From Leucobacter sp. PH1c (GTDB taxonomy: Bacteria; Actinomycetota; Actinomycetes; Actinomycetales; Microbacteriaceae), in the NCBI RefSeq assembly GCF_000633415.1, contig NZ_AYMV01000020.1, positions 1-64,000 of the forward strand: a stretch of 64,000 nucleotides of DNA, written 5' to 3'. This document shows, piece after piece, positions 38,101-46,278 of this stretch. Numbering within the stretch: the first letter of the stretch is position 1; every line of letters starts with the position of its first letter. The position numbers and the translations under genes are program-made. The notes beneath the pieces were generated by a model that did no database searches, was not told where the DNA came from, and saw nothing but the letters and a program-made list of their open reading frames with translations.

Positions 38101-38798
38101 CCGTGCGCCTCGGCCTCTCCGAGATCCGCGGCATCGAACCCGCCACCGCGGAGCGGATCGTTCGCGCACGTGCCGCCGGTCCCTTCCTCGACCTCGCCGA
38201 TCTCGCCCGCCGCGCGGACCTCGACCGCACCCGCATCGAGGCGCTCGCCGCGGCGGGCGCCTGCGACAGCCTCGGCCTCAGCCGCCGCGAGGCGCTCTGG
38301 TCCGCGGGGCCCGCCGCGGAGAACCGCGAGCGATTCCTCCCCGGCATCGCGGTGCACGTGCAGCCGCCCCTCCTCCCCGTGCTCAGCCGGGAGGAGCAGA
38401 CCACGCTCGACCTCTGGAGCACCGGCATCGCCACGGGCGACCACCCGCTCGCGCTCCTCCGCGAGGAGCTCGACGCCCGCGGCATCACCCGATCCGACCG
38501 CACCCGCCGCACGCCCCCGGGCACCCGTGTGAGCGTCGCCGGACTCGTCACGCACCGGCAACGCCCCGGCACCGCGGGCGGGATCACGTTTCTCACGGTG
38601 GAGGATGAAGTGGGCACCGTGAACATCGTCACCTTCGCGCAGGTCTGGCAGCGCAACCGCCTCGTCGCCCGCTCCGCACCCGCGCTGATCGTGCACGGCC
38701 TGCTCGAGCGCTCCCCCGAGGGGGTGGTCAACGTCATCGCCGAGCGCTTCGAACCGCTCGCGGCGCCCGCGAACGTCCGCTCGCGAGACTTCCACTGA
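35103..38798 (+). CDS. dnaE2: error-prone DNA polymerase DnaE2 (ImuC)
   Basis: DnaE2 is the C-family polymerase of the SOS mutasome. The PHP domain starts at about residue 70 (YAELHAHSHFSFLDGAS), and the polymerase aspartates are in PDIDVDFDSER (Asp497, Asp499, Asp501). C-terminal helix-hairpin-helix and OB (GTVNIVTFAQVW) domains follow. The ATG at 35103 has AGGAG seven bases upstream; the product has 1231 residues, somewhat longer than the usual ~1050-1150. Two local expansions account for this: TDPAHI repeats inside PHP (35500-35560) and a Pro-Ser-Gly-rich linker (about 37800-37970). It is transcribed with imuA'-imuB. Confidence 0.95.
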   Translation: MGWNNPPLPWSELERRLSGRSRAPGTAGGASTAGDGAGGGGTDAAEPPPTAPHTAAPGAGAAPAEEAVPYAELHAHSHFSFLDGASAPEELVAEAARLRLAGIALTDHDGLYGAAVFAEAAELVARRRTSAPHVTDPAHITDPAHITDAPRPPDPPLTVYGAELSLGLDVPQLGVADPQGTHLLVLANGASGYHRLAAAITEGQLTGGAKGRPSYRLEELAAQANGEWAVLTGCRKGAVRQALAGASTRAQGADRARAELRRLTELFGQDQVFVELTSHGHPGDDVANERLAALAAEQGLPTIVTGNVHYASAAQAPLAEAMAAVRARRSLDELDAHLPASGVARLRSGAAQLRRFPRTPDAVTRTAPLARTLAFPLRAARPRLPQLPLPAGESQMSWLRRLVWEGAERRYGTFGRAVRERLERELEVIEQKDFPGYFLIVHDLVQEARRRGILCQGRGSAANSAVCFVLGITAVDSIRYDLPFERFLSSMRDEEPDIDVDFDSERREEIIQYVYDSYGRRNAAQVANIISYRPKAAIRDAAKALGYGPGQQRAWTKAMERWRAIEEDPASPIPLPVQRLAQQFLSAPRHLGIHSGGMVLTERPVGEVCPIEHARMERRTVLQWDKESCASMGLVKFDLLGLGMLSALQKTMDLIADATGERWTLETVPKEEPGVYDMLCRADAIGVFQLESRAQLNTLPRLRPRSFYDLVIEIALIRPGPIQGGAVHPYLRRRNGTEEVTYPHPKLEPVLRRTLGVPLFQEQLMQMAMAVGDCSAEDADLLRRAMGSKRGEERIDALRDTLFAGMARNGITDEDAQHLYEQIQAFASFGFAESHSISFALLVYISSWFKLHYPAAFLAGLLRSQPMGFYAPRTLVADARRHGVEIRPVDVQRSGALSGLEARTAAEPGPGPEPEPGHGSAPETATGPAEPASPAGPSGPSGPAGPSGPSGSTRTAAHAGCTADEPVRALAPHEAEAQVPPFEPGTPDTSGAHRRDGAFAVRLGLSEIRGIEPATAERIVRARAAGPFLDLADLARRADLDRTRIEALAAAGACDSLGLSRREALWSAGPAAENRERFLPGIAVHVQPPLLPVLSREEQTTLDLWSTGIATGDHPLALLREELDARGITRSDRTRRTPPGTRVSVAGLVTHRQRPGTAGGITFLTVEDEVGTVNIVTFAQVWQRNRLVARSAPALIVHGLLERSPEGVVNVIAERFEPLAAPANVRSRDFH
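37908..37952 (+). repeat. 9-bp tandem repeat in dnaE2 linker
   Basis: Five units of GGACCCTCA (one reads GGACCCGCA) code for a collagen-like Gly-Pro-Ser stretch between the polymerase core and the C-terminal domains. Confidence 0.9.
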
Positions 38799-38825
38799 CA
38801 CCCCGATCCGAGGCCTCGTTCGGGC

Positions 38826-38831
38826 TATGCT
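38826..38831 (+). promoter_or_regulatory. -10 element of pncB, leaderless candidate
   Basis: TATGCT ends six bases before the GTG start. The -35 is poor. Confidence 0.45.
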
Positions 38832-38837
38832 GGCGTC

Positions 38838-40154
38838 GTGAATCCCTCAACGGCTCTGCTCACCGATCACTACGAGCTCACCATGGTGGACGCGGCGCTC
38901 CACGCCGGCACCGCCGAGCGCCGCAGCATGTTCGAGCTCTTCGCCCGTCGCCTCTCCGGCGCACGCCGCTACGGCGTCGTCGCGGGGACCGGCCGACTGC
39001 TCGAAGCCATCCAGGCGTTCCGCTTCGGCGACGAGGAGCTCGAGTTCCTGCGCGCCGGCCGCGTCGTCACCGACCGCACGCTCGACTGGCTCGCCGACTA
39101 CCGCTTCAGCGGCGACATCTGGGGCTACCCCGAGGGCGAGGTGTTCTTCCCCGGCTCCCCCATCCTCACGGTCGAGGCGAGCTTCGCGGAGGGCGTGCTG
39201 CTCGAAACGCTCGCGCTCAGCATCCTGAACGCCGACTCCGCCGTCGCCACCGCCGCCTCGCGCATGCGCCACGCCGCGGCAGGCAAGCCGCTCGCCGAGA
39301 TGGGCTCGCGCCGCACGGGCGAGTACAGCGCCGTCGCCGCCGCACGCGCCGCGTACATCGCGGGCTTCAGCGCAACCTCGAACCTCGAAGCGGGCCGCAG
39401 CCACGGGATCCCCACCATGGGCACCGCGGCCCACAGCTTCACACTGCTCCACGACAGCGAACGCGAGGCTTTCGAGGCCCAGGTCGCCACGCTCGGCACC
39501 GACACCACCCTGCTCGTGGATACCTACGACATCGAGCAGGGCGTGCGCACGGCAATCGAGGTCGCGGGCACGGGGCTCGGCGCCGTCCGCATCGACTCGG
39601 GCGATCTGCCCGTCGTCGTCGCGCGCGTCCGGGAACTCCTCGACGAGCTCGGCGCCACGCAGACCCGGATCACCGTGACGAACGACCTCGACGAGTACAC
39701 CGTCGCCGCGCTCGCCGCTTCCCCCGTCGACAGCTTCGGCGTCGGCACCTCGGTCGTCGTCGGCTCGGGAACCCCCACCATGGGCATGGTCTACAAGCTC
39801 GTGGCGCACCAGAACGACGCGGGCGAGTGGATCTCGGTCGCGAAGAAGTCCGCCGACAAGGCGTCCGTGGGCGGACGGAAGAGCGTGCGCCGCAGCTTTA
39901 CTCCGCGCGGCGTGGCCCGCGCCGAGCTCATCTTCCTCGGAGACGGCCCCGCGGGTGCCGCCGAGGGCACGAGCGAGGACGGCCGCGAGGTGCTCGCCCC
40001 GCTCGTGCTGAACGGCGAGCTGCAGCCCGGGCACACGGGCGGCGAGGGCATCGCCGCCGCCCGCGCGCGCCATACCCAGCGCGTGCAGGAGCTACCGCCC
40101 GTGGCGATGAGCCTCACCCGCGGCGACCCCGCGATCCCCACCGAGTACCGCTAG
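38838..40154 (+). CDS. pncB: nicotinate phosphoribosyltransferase
   Basis: PncB converts nicotinate and PRPP to nicotinate mononucleotide in NAD salvage. The 438-residue product has LLTDHYELTMVDAAL at the start, the likely phosphorylated His199 in TMGTAAHSF, the VRIDSGDL phosphate-binding block and GVGTSVVVG. It starts with GTG at 38838 and shows no ribosome site but TATGCT six bases before. A strong bidirectional hairpin follows. Confidence 0.95.
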   Translation: MNPSTALLTDHYELTMVDAALHAGTAERRSMFELFARRLSGARRYGVVAGTGRLLEAIQAFRFGDEELEFLRAGRVVTDRTLDWLADYRFSGDIWGYPEGEVFFPGSPILTVEASFAEGVLLETLALSILNADSAVATAASRMRHAAAGKPLAEMGSRRTGEYSAVAAARAAYIAGFSATSNLEAGRSHGIPTMGTAAHSFTLLHDSEREAFEAQVATLGTDTTLLVDTYDIEQGVRTAIEVAGTGLGAVRIDSGDLPVVVARVRELLDELGATQTRITVTNDLDEYTVAALAASPVDSFGVGTSVVVGSGTPTMGMVYKLVAHQNDAGEWISVAKKSADKASVGGRKSVRRSFTPRGVARAELIFLGDGPAGAAEGTSEDGREVLAPLVLNGELQPGHTGGEGIAAARARHTQRVQELPPVAMSLTRGDPAIPTEYR

Positions 40155-40177
40155 CGCACGGCGGGCTCACCGCGGAC

Positions 40178-40220
40178 ACGACGAAGGGCCGCGATCCATC
40201 GGATCGCGGCCCTTCGTCGT
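40178..40220. terminator. bidirectional terminator between pncB and DUF3039 gene
   Basis: A perfect 20-bp stem (40178-40197 with 40201-40220) closes a 3-base loop. It serves the two convergent genes. Confidence 0.9.
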
Positions 40221-40233
40221 CGCGCTCGCGGCG

Positions 40234-40518
40234 CTACTTGCGCATGCGCTCGTAGACGCGCTTGCAGTCGGGGCAGACGGGGAACTTCTCGGGATCCCGC
40301 GAGGGGGTCCACTTCTTCCCGCAGAGCGCGCGGACCGGCTTGCCGGTCACCGCGGACTCGAGGATCTTGTCCTTCGGCACGTAGTGCGAGAAGCGCTCGT
40401 GATCGCCGTCCTCGACCTGCGAGTCCTCGAGCAGCTGCTCGAGCTCGCGATCGAGCACGTCGGTGCCGCCCGCGGGGCCACCGGAGGAGTCGGAATCACG
40501 GCGCGTAAAGAAACCCAT
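40234..40518 (-). CDS. DUF3039 zinc-ribbon protein
   Basis: An actinobacterial protein of unknown function. The 94-residue product has HYVPKDKILESAVTGKPVRALCGKKW and a C-terminal FPVCPDCKRVYERM, so Cys pairs (ALCGK and CPDC) with the conserved His likely bind zinc. ATG at 40518; TACAAT lies six bases upstream, consistent with leaderless transcription. Confidence 0.9.
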   Translation of the reverse strand: MGFFTRRDSDSSGGPAGGTDVLDRELEQLLEDSQVEDGDHERFSHYVPKDKILESAVTGKPVRALCGKKWTPSRDPEKFPVCPDCKRVYERMRK

Positions 40519-40524
40519 GCCTCG

Positions 40525-40530
40525 ATTGTA
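40525..40530 (-). promoter_or_regulatory. -10 element of DUF3039 gene, leaderless candidate
   Basis: TACAAT on the minus strand ends six bases before the ATG. Confidence 0.5.
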
Positions 40531-40580
40531 AACCCGCGAGGCAGGGAGCGCGCAGCGCTCGTGGCGAACTCCGGGTCGGC

Positions 40581-42146
40581 CTAGTCGTAGACCTGCGTGA
40601 CGCCGATCAGCTCGGGGCCGCTCCGGTCGAAGATCCGGCCGCCGATGAACACGCCGAGCAGCAGGACGAGCAGCCCGTAGCCCGCGCCGAAGAGCGCCGC
40701 CCACAGGTTCTCCCCGAGCGCCACGTCCGCGATCGCGGTGATCGCGAACCAGGCCGGGGGCACCGACAGCAGGATCGCGACGGCCATCGAGAGGGTCTGC
40801 GCGAGCCCCGATCCCGAGCCCGACCACTGCGGCTGCACGAAGGGGCTGTCGCCCGGGCGCGTGGTGGGGTACGGCATCATCACGGAGAAGACGCTCGAGA
40901 CTCCCGCGGAGACGAAGAGCACGCCGAGGTTCAGGCCGACGACCGCGGGGAGCACCCGCCAGTCGCCGATCACGGTGACCGTGATGCTCGAGCCGATGAG
41001 CGCGAGCGGCACTCCGAGCAGCAGCACCGGGGCGAGGCGTCCGGCGCGGTCGGCCGCACCGCGGGTGCCGCTCGCCACGTGCTCCCAGATCGCGGTGGAG
41101 TCCATCGCGACGTCGTTGTGCTGCGACCAGCCGAGCAGCAGCAGGATCACGGGAAGCGGGATCAGAGCGAGCACCTCGAGCGGCGAACCGGCCACCCAGA
41201 ACGCGAGGAGCATGAAGACCGGGGCGATCGGGATCGCGAACAGCGCGACGCGGTAGCGCGGATCCCGCGCCCAGTACGTCAGCAGCCGCGCGGCGATGGC
41301 GGGGGCCGGACGGGCTGGGAAGCGCTCGAACCAGCCGAGGCCGCTGCGCGCGACGTCGGGATCGAGCGGACGCTCGATGCGCGTGAGCGAGGCGCGCACG
41401 ATGCCGAACCAGAGCAGCCCGAGCACGAGGATCGCGGCGCCGGTGATCGCGAGCCGGAGCAGCGCCGCAGCGGGGTCGCCGCCGAGCGCGAGCGCCGCGA
41501 AGGGCGCGCCGAAGGGGGTCCAGCCGAGCACGTCAGCGAGATCGCCTGCGGTCTCGAAGCCGCCGATGCGCGCCGTCGATGCGCCGGCGAACACCGCGAG
41601 CGGCAGGAGCGCGACGAGCAGCACCGCACCGATCGTGCGCACGATGCCCTCGTAGCGGTCACCTACCAGCAGCTTGCCGAGCGCCGAACCGACGCGGGCG
41701 CTCACGAGCGTGAAGAGAGCCGCGAGCACGAGGGCGACGGGGGCGAGCCAGCTCGGCTCGCGCCACTCCGGGCGCAGCACGCCGAGCGCGACGAGCCAGA
41801 CCGCGAGGAGGAAGAACGGCCAGCTCACCACGGTCGTGGCGAGCAGCGCTCCCCCGATCGAGCCGGAGCTCACGGGGAGACTCGCGAACTGGCGGGGCTC
41901 CAGGTGCCCACGGTTCGCGAAGAACGGGACGACGAGCACCGCCAGCAGCACGACGGCGCCGAACGCGGTGTCCACGACGGCACGGTCTGCCGTGCGCGGG
42001 ATCCACCACAGCGGCGCGGCGGCCGCGAGCACCGCGATCGCCGCGAGCGCGAGGAAGCCGAGCCCCGTGCGGAGCGCACGCCCGAACGACCCGCGGAACG
42101 TCCCGCCCAGGAGGGCTAGACGGAGTCGGAAGAGCCGTGCAGCCAT
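40581..42146 (-). CDS. ABC transporter membrane subunit
   Basis: A 521-residue protein with about 12 predicted membrane helices in two blocks (helices near residues 30-80, 100-145 and 170-250; then 305-355, 380-430 and 460-510). It resembles large ABC-2-type permeases. Its start lies 31 bases inside the end of the upstream ATPase gene, with AAGGGG before the ATG, so the two form one exporter. The substrate is unknown. No export signal or catalytic domain is seen. Confidence 0.8.
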   Translation of the reverse strand: MAARLFRLRLALLGGTFRGSFGRALRTGLGFLALAAIAVLAAAAPLWWIPRTADRAVVDTAFGAVVLLAVLVVPFFANRGHLEPRQFASLPVSSGSIGGALLATTVVSWPFFLLAVWLVALGVLRPEWREPSWLAPVALVLAALFTLVSARVGSALGKLLVGDRYEGIVRTIGAVLLVALLPLAVFAGASTARIGGFETAGDLADVLGWTPFGAPFAALALGGDPAAALLRLAITGAAILVLGLLWFGIVRASLTRIERPLDPDVARSGLGWFERFPARPAPAIAARLLTYWARDPRYRVALFAIPIAPVFMLLAFWVAGSPLEVLALIPLPVILLLLGWSQHNDVAMDSTAIWEHVASGTRGAADRAGRLAPVLLLGVPLALIGSSITVTVIGDWRVLPAVVGLNLGVLFVSAGVSSVFSVMMPYPTTRPGDSPFVQPQWSGSGSGLAQTLSMAVAILLSVPPAWFAITAIADVALGENLWAALFGAGYGLLVLLLGVFIGGRIFDRSGPELIGVTQVYD

Positions 42147-43333
42147 TCGAGCCCCTTCTGCGTGTCGCTCATGCCGGTGAGCTTCGTGAAGCGCTCCTCG
42201 AGGCTGAGGCCGTCGCGGACCGCATCGACCGTGCCCTGCGCGATCACGCTGCCGTCGACGATGATCGAGACGTGGTCGCAGACGCGCTGGATGAGATCCA
42301 GGCTGTGGCTCGACATCACGACGCTGCCGCCACCGGCGACGTACTTCTCGAGGATCTCGGTCACGTTCGCGGCCGACACGGGGTCGATCGTCTCGAACGG
42401 CTCGTCGAGCACGAGCACCTCGGGGGCGTGGATCATCGCGCAGGCGAGCGCGATCTTCTTCTGCATGCCCGCCGAGTAGTCGGAGACGAGACGGCCGAGC
42501 GCCGACTCGAGGCCGAACGCGGCGGCCAGCTCGGCGGAGCGCTTCGCGACGGCCGCCTCATCGACGCCGGCGAGCACACCCGAGTAGTAGAGCAGCTGCG
42601 CGCCCGTGAGCCGGTCGAACAGGCGGAGGCGATCGGGCAGCGAGCCGATGAGGCGCTTCGCCGCGGGACCATCGGTCCAGACGTCGACGCCGCCGACCGT
42701 CACGCGGCCGGAGGTGGGGCGCAGGAGGCCACTGATCATGGAGAGCGTGGTCGTCTTGCCCGCGCCGTTCGGGCCGACGACACCCGTGAAGGAGCCGGCG
42801 TGCACCGCGATCGAGACCTCGTTCGCCGCGACCACCGAGCCGTACGTCTTCGTGAGCATCTCCGTGCGCAGCACGACGGGGTTCTGCTCGGCGATGCGGC
42901 CGCGCTCGCGGGCGCGCACCACGGAGGGGACGGGGACCTGGATCCGGCCCGTGCGCGGCGAGGCCTCCGAGGGCTCGGCCGCCGCATCGTCATGAGCGAC
43001 GTGCGAGGCGGGAGCGGCCGCAGCTGCGGGGGCGACCGCAGGGACGGGAGCCGCAGCAGGGGCGGGATCCGCAGGAGCCGCAGCAGGAACAGCAGCAGCG
43101 GGCACCGGCGCGGCAACCGGCTCGGGCTGCACGGCAATCTCGGGCTGCACCGCAGCCTCGGGCTGCACGGCAGCCTCGGGCGGCGCCACGGGCGTTCCCG
43201 CTGCGCGGCTCGGACGGACCCGGGCGGCGCCGCTGGGCGCTGCCGTCGAGTCTCCTTCGAAAACCGGAGCGCTCGACGCCGAGTTCTCTGCGGGCTCGGG
43301 TGAGGACGGTTGTGATGGAGTTACGGACGGCAC
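42116..43333 (-). CDS. ABC transporter ATPase with long Pro/Ala N-terminal extension
   Basis: The ABC domain starts near residue 153: Walker A GPNGAGKTT at 187-195, the signature region DYSAGMQKKIALA, Walker B VLVLDEPFETIDP and the switch His in MSSHSLD. The family is the CcmA/YadG type that pairs with ABC-2 permeases. The first ~150 residues are a low-complexity Pro/Ala/Gln/Glu tail with 6-residue repeats (EAAVQP), not part of the fold. The start is GTG at 43333 with TAAATT six bases before; a later start nearer the ABC domain cannot be excluded. Confidence 0.88.
   Translation of the reverse strand: MPSVTPSQPSSPEPAENSASSAPVFEGDSTAAPSGAARVRPSRAAGTPVAPPEAAVQPEAAVQPEIAVQPEPVAAPVPAAAVPAAAPADPAPAAAPVPAVAPAAAAAPASHVAHDDAAAEPSEASPRTGRIQVPVPSVVRARERGRIAEQNPVVLRTEMLTKTYGSVVAANEVSIAVHAGSFTGVVGPNGAGKTTTLSMISGLLRPTSGRVTVGGVDVWTDGPAAKRLIGSLPDRLRLFDRLTGAQLLYYSGVLAGVDEAAVAKRSAELAAAFGLESALGRLVSDYSAGMQKKIALACAMIHAPEVLVLDEPFETIDPVSAANVTEILEKYVAGGGSVVMSSHSLDLIQRVCDHVSIIVDGSVIAQGTVDAVRDGLSLEERFTKLTGMSDTQKGLEWLHGSSDSV
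43122..43175. repeat. 18-bp tandem repeat in ATPase extension
   Basis: Three units of TCGGGCTGCACGGCAGCC type (43122-43139, 43140-43157, 43158-43175) code for repeated EAAVQP. Confidence 0.85.
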
Positions 43334-43339
43334 GGATCC

Positions 43340-43345
43340 AATTTA
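43340..43345 (-). promoter_or_regulatory. -10 element of ABC ATPase gene, leaderless candidate
   Basis: TAAATT on the minus strand ends six bases before the GTG. About 50 bases away the divergent permease gene has its own -10-like CAGAAT (43396-43401). Confidence 0.45.
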
Positions 43346-43407
43346 TCAAATCCGCGGCCGCGCCGAGCATGCGCGCCGGGAATTGCGAAAAGCGGCAGAA
43401 TAGTCCT

Positions 43408-44190
43408 GTGAACTCTGCCCCTCGACCACCGCGCGCAACCGCCTGGTCCTCCCTCTGGCTCCTGACCAGACGCGACCTGAAGGTGCGCTACTCGACGTCG
43501 CTCCTCGGGTACTTCTGGTCGATCCTCGATCCCCTGCTCATGAGCCTCATCTACTGGTTCATCTTCACGCAGGTGTTCTCTCGCTCGGTCGGCGAGGCGC
43601 CCTACATCGTGTTCCTTCTCACGGCACTGCTGCCGTGGATGTGGTTCAACGGCGTGATCTCGGACTCGACCCGCGCGTTCCTCCGCGACGTGAAGCTCGT
43701 CCGCTCGATCGCGCTCCCCCACTGGATCTGGGTGGGACGCATCGTCTGCTCGAAGGGCATCGAGTTCCTCCTCAGCCTGCCGGTGCTGGCGCTCTTCGCG
43801 ATCTTCTCGGGCGCGCGGGTCGGCTGGGAGCTGCTGCTCATGCCGCTCGCGATCGTGCTGCTCGCGATCCTGACGCTCGGGCTCGGGCTCATCATCGCCC
43901 CGCTCGTCGTGTTCTTCCGCGACCTCGAGCGCGCGGCGAAGCTCATCCTCCGCGTGATGTTCTACGCTTCGCCGATCATCTACGGCGCGGCGGATCTCCC
44001 CGCGTTCGCGCAGCCGCTCGCCTGGCTGAACCCGCTCTCCGGGATCTTCGGGCTGTTCCGCGCGGGGTTCTTCCCCGATCAGTTGAACTGGTCGCTCGTG
44101 GCGGCCTCCGCGGGGATCAGCGTGCTGCTGCTCCTCGTCGGCGTGCTCGTGTTCCGCCGCACCATCGGCGGCGTGCTGAAGGAGTTGTGA
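43408..44190 (+). CDS. ABC-2 permease of a cell-surface glycopolymer exporter (TagG/Wzm-like)
   Basis: The 260-residue product has the cytoplasmic RRDLKVRYSTSLLGYFWSILDPL block before the first helix, a hallmark of polysaccharide/teichoic acid export permeases, then six membrane helices and the family's YASPIIYG motif. I chose GTG at 43408 because the upstream in-frame stretch overlaps the divergent gene's promoter, and CAGAAT lies six bases before this GTG. The ATPase gene follows after one base. Confidence 0.87.
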   Translation: MNSAPRPPRATAWSSLWLLTRRDLKVRYSTSLLGYFWSILDPLLMSLIYWFIFTQVFSRSVGEAPYIVFLLTALLPWMWFNGVISDSTRAFLRDVKLVRSIALPHWIWVGRIVCSKGIEFLLSLPVLALFAIFSGARVGWELLLMPLAIVLLAILTLGLGLIIAPLVVFFRDLERAAKLILRVMFYASPIIYGAADLPAFAQPLAWLNPLSGIFGLFRAGFFPDQLNWSLVAASAGISVLLLLVGVLVFRRTIGGVLKEL

Positions 44191-44191
44191 C

Positions 44192-44965
44192 GTGACCGAG
44201 GCCAGCACGGAACCCGCGGCGCGCGCCGCGGAGACGATCATCACCGCCGACGGGCTCGGGGTGCGCTTCCGGCGCAACCGCGGTGCGCGGCGCAGTTTCA
44301 AGGACCTGTTCGCGGGCCGCGCGCGCCGCAGTCGCGCGGGCGAGTTCTGGGCGCTCCGCGATGTCTCCTTCTCCGTGACCCGGGGGGAGGCGATCGGTGT
44401 CGTCGGCCGCAACGGCCAGGGCAAGTCGACGCTCCTGAAGCTCGTCGCCCGCGTCCTTTTCCCCGATGAGGGGCGCGTCACCGTGCATGGCGGCGTCGCC
44501 CCGCTGATCGAGATCACGGGCGGATTCGTCGGCGACCTGACGGTGCGCGACAACGTGCAGCTCACGGGCGGGCTGCACGGGCTGAGCAAGCGCGAGATCG
44601 CCGCGCGCTTCGACTCGATCATCGAGTTCGCGGGCGCAGCCGACGTGATCGACACCCCGTTCAAGCACCTGTCGAGCGGCATGAAGGTGCGCGTCGCCTT
44701 CGCCGTGGTCTCGCAGCTCGACGAGCCCGTGCTCCTCGTCGACGAGGTGCTCGCCGTGGGCGACAAGGCCTTCCGAGCGAAGTGCTACCGCCGGATCGAG
44801 GAGCTCCTCGCCGAGGGGAAGACGCTGTTCCTGGTGTCGCACAACGAGCGCGACCTGCGGCGCTTCTGCTCGCGCGGGCTGTATCTGAACGGCGGCCGGC
44901 TCGTGCTCGACGGCCCGATCGACGACGTGATCGACCGCTACAACGCGGATCACCCGGCCGGCTGA
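44192..44965 (+). CDS. ATPase of a cell-surface glycopolymer exporter (TagH/Wzt-like)
   Basis: Walker A GRNGQGKST at about 72-80, signature LSSGMKVRVAFA, Walker B PVLLVDEVLAVGD and switch His in LVSHNERDL. The VDEVLAVGD form and the RRSFKDLF segment before the core are typical of the teichoic acid/O-antigen exporter branch. No C-terminal carbohydrate-binding domain is present (257 residues). It forms the transporter with the preceding permease. Confidence 0.9.
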   Translation: MTEASTEPAARAAETIITADGLGVRFRRNRGARRSFKDLFAGRARRSRAGEFWALRDVSFSVTRGEAIGVVGRNGQGKSTLLKLVARVLFPDEGRVTVHGGVAPLIEITGGFVGDLTVRDNVQLTGGLHGLSKREIAARFDSIIEFAGAADVIDTPFKHLSSGMKVRVAFAVVSQLDEPVLLVDEVLAVGDKAFRAKCYRRIEELLAEGKTLFLVSHNERDLRRFCSRGLYLNGGRLVLDGPIDDVIDRYNADHPAG

Positions 44966-44978
44966 TCCGGCGCCTCGG

Positions 44979-46211
44979 CTAGCGCTCGGTCGAGCGCTCC
45001 CGCCACGCGTCGGCCCGCGCGAAGAGCTCCGCGATCGCCGCGTGAAAGCGTCGCGTGGGCGCTCCGGGCGAGGTGTCCCCGAAGTAGCGCTGCGACCAGG
45101 TGCCGAGGCGCTCGATCGCCGCTTCGTCGTGGATCACGCGATCGGTCACCTCGACGGCGCGGTCGAGCGCCGACTCGTCGAGCCACTCGCACACGCTCAG
45201 GTAGCCGCCCTCGTCGACCACGGCGTCGGGTGCGACGGGCCGGGTCACCATGAGCGGCTTGCCCGTGGCGAGGCGATCGTAGACCATCGCCGAGATGTCG
45301 CAGATCGCGAGGTCCGGGAGGCTGAGCTGCCAGCCGAGCACGGGCGCCTGGTCGTAGACGTGCTGCGCCGACGGATCCGCCTGGTTGGCCGCGGCGATCA
45401 TCGCGATGATTCGCTCGTTCGCTGCGCCGAACGCCGCATCGATCACGCCGCTGCGCGGGTGCGGGCGGTAGACGACGCGGTGCCGGCCGGTGGCGAGGAG
45501 CGCGGAGACGAGCTTCTCGCCGTGCGAGGCGACGGAGCCGTAGCACGCGGCCGGGCGGTCGCCCTCCCAGGTGGGGGCGTAGAGCACGACGGTGCGCTCG
45601 TCGGGGGTGAACGGCGGCTCGCCGCTCAGGTGGTCGGTCTGCGGCCGCCCGATCGGGATCGTGCGGGTCTCGACGTCGTAGTCCCAGAGCGCGGCCGAGA
45701 GCCGGGCACGCGCGGCGTCGCCCGCGACGAGCGCGTAGTCGTACGCCTTGTGCTGGTTGCTCGTCATGTACATCTTGTCGCTCTCGCCGTGGTTCACGAA
45801 CACGTGCCAGCGGTGGCCGTAGCGCATCATCTGGAAGTTGCGGGTGTTCTGGTTCACGTAGAGCACGACGTCGAGGCGCTGGCGCTCGATCGCACGCTCG
45901 AGGTCCGTGACCTTCTGCACGAACGCGACATCGAGGCCGCTCTCGCGCATGAGCTGGCGCGCCCCGGCCGCGTTCCGCGCAAGGACGAGCACGGGCCACT
46001 CCTTCGAGAGCTCGTGGAGGGGCGCGTACCACTGGCGCATCTGGTAGATGTTCACGTCGCTGTCGGCGAAGTATACGGCGACGCGGAAGTGGTCTTCGGG
46101 GAGCGGACCGCGCTGCGCGATCATCTCCCGCACATCGAAGTAGGCCCGGCGTCCCGTGAGCACCCGCTTGGCCAGTCGGACCGCGCGCTTCATATCCTTC
46201 GCCAGCTGCAT
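44979..46211 (-). CDS. CDP-glycerol glycerophosphotransferase-like protein (TagF/TagB family)
   Basis: The family adds polyol-phosphate units to wall teichoic acid. The product of 410 residues is cytoplasmic and holds VNHGESDKMYMTSNQHKAYDY (catalytic His in NHGESDK), VLYAPTWEG, YRPHP and the ending ICDISAMVYDRLATGKPLM, all in family order. It is shorter than full TagF but fits a TagB-type or single-unit enzyme. The exporter genes are convergent next door. ATG with TATCCT six bases upstream, no clear ribosome site. Confidence 0.88.
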   Translation of the reverse strand: MQLAKDMKRAVRLAKRVLTGRRAYFDVREMIAQRGPLPEDHFRVAVYFADSDVNIYQMRQWYAPLHELSKEWPVLVLARNAAGARQLMRESGLDVAFVQKVTDLERAIERQRLDVVLYVNQNTRNFQMMRYGHRWHVFVNHGESDKMYMTSNQHKAYDYALVAGDAARARLSAALWDYDVETRTIPIGRPQTDHLSGEPPFTPDERTVVLYAPTWEGDRPAACYGSVASHGEKLVSALLATGRHRVVYRPHPRSGVIDAAFGAANERIIAMIAAANQADPSAQHVYDQAPVLGWQLSLPDLAICDISAMVYDRLATGKPLMVTRPVAPDAVVDEGGYLSVCEWLDESALDRAVEVTDRVIHDEAAIERLGTWSQRYFGDTSPGAPTRRFHAAIAELFARADAWRERSTER

Positions 46212-46217
46212 CGTTCC

Positions 46218-46223
46218 AGGATA
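46218..46223 (-). promoter_or_regulatory. -10 element of TagF-like gene, leaderless candidate
   Basis: TATCCT on the minus strand ends six bases before the ATG. Confidence 0.45.
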
Positions 46224-46278
46224 GCCCGGCTCCCCGGGTGCTCAGGCGCCCGCGACCCCCGTGTGGGAGGATCGACGG

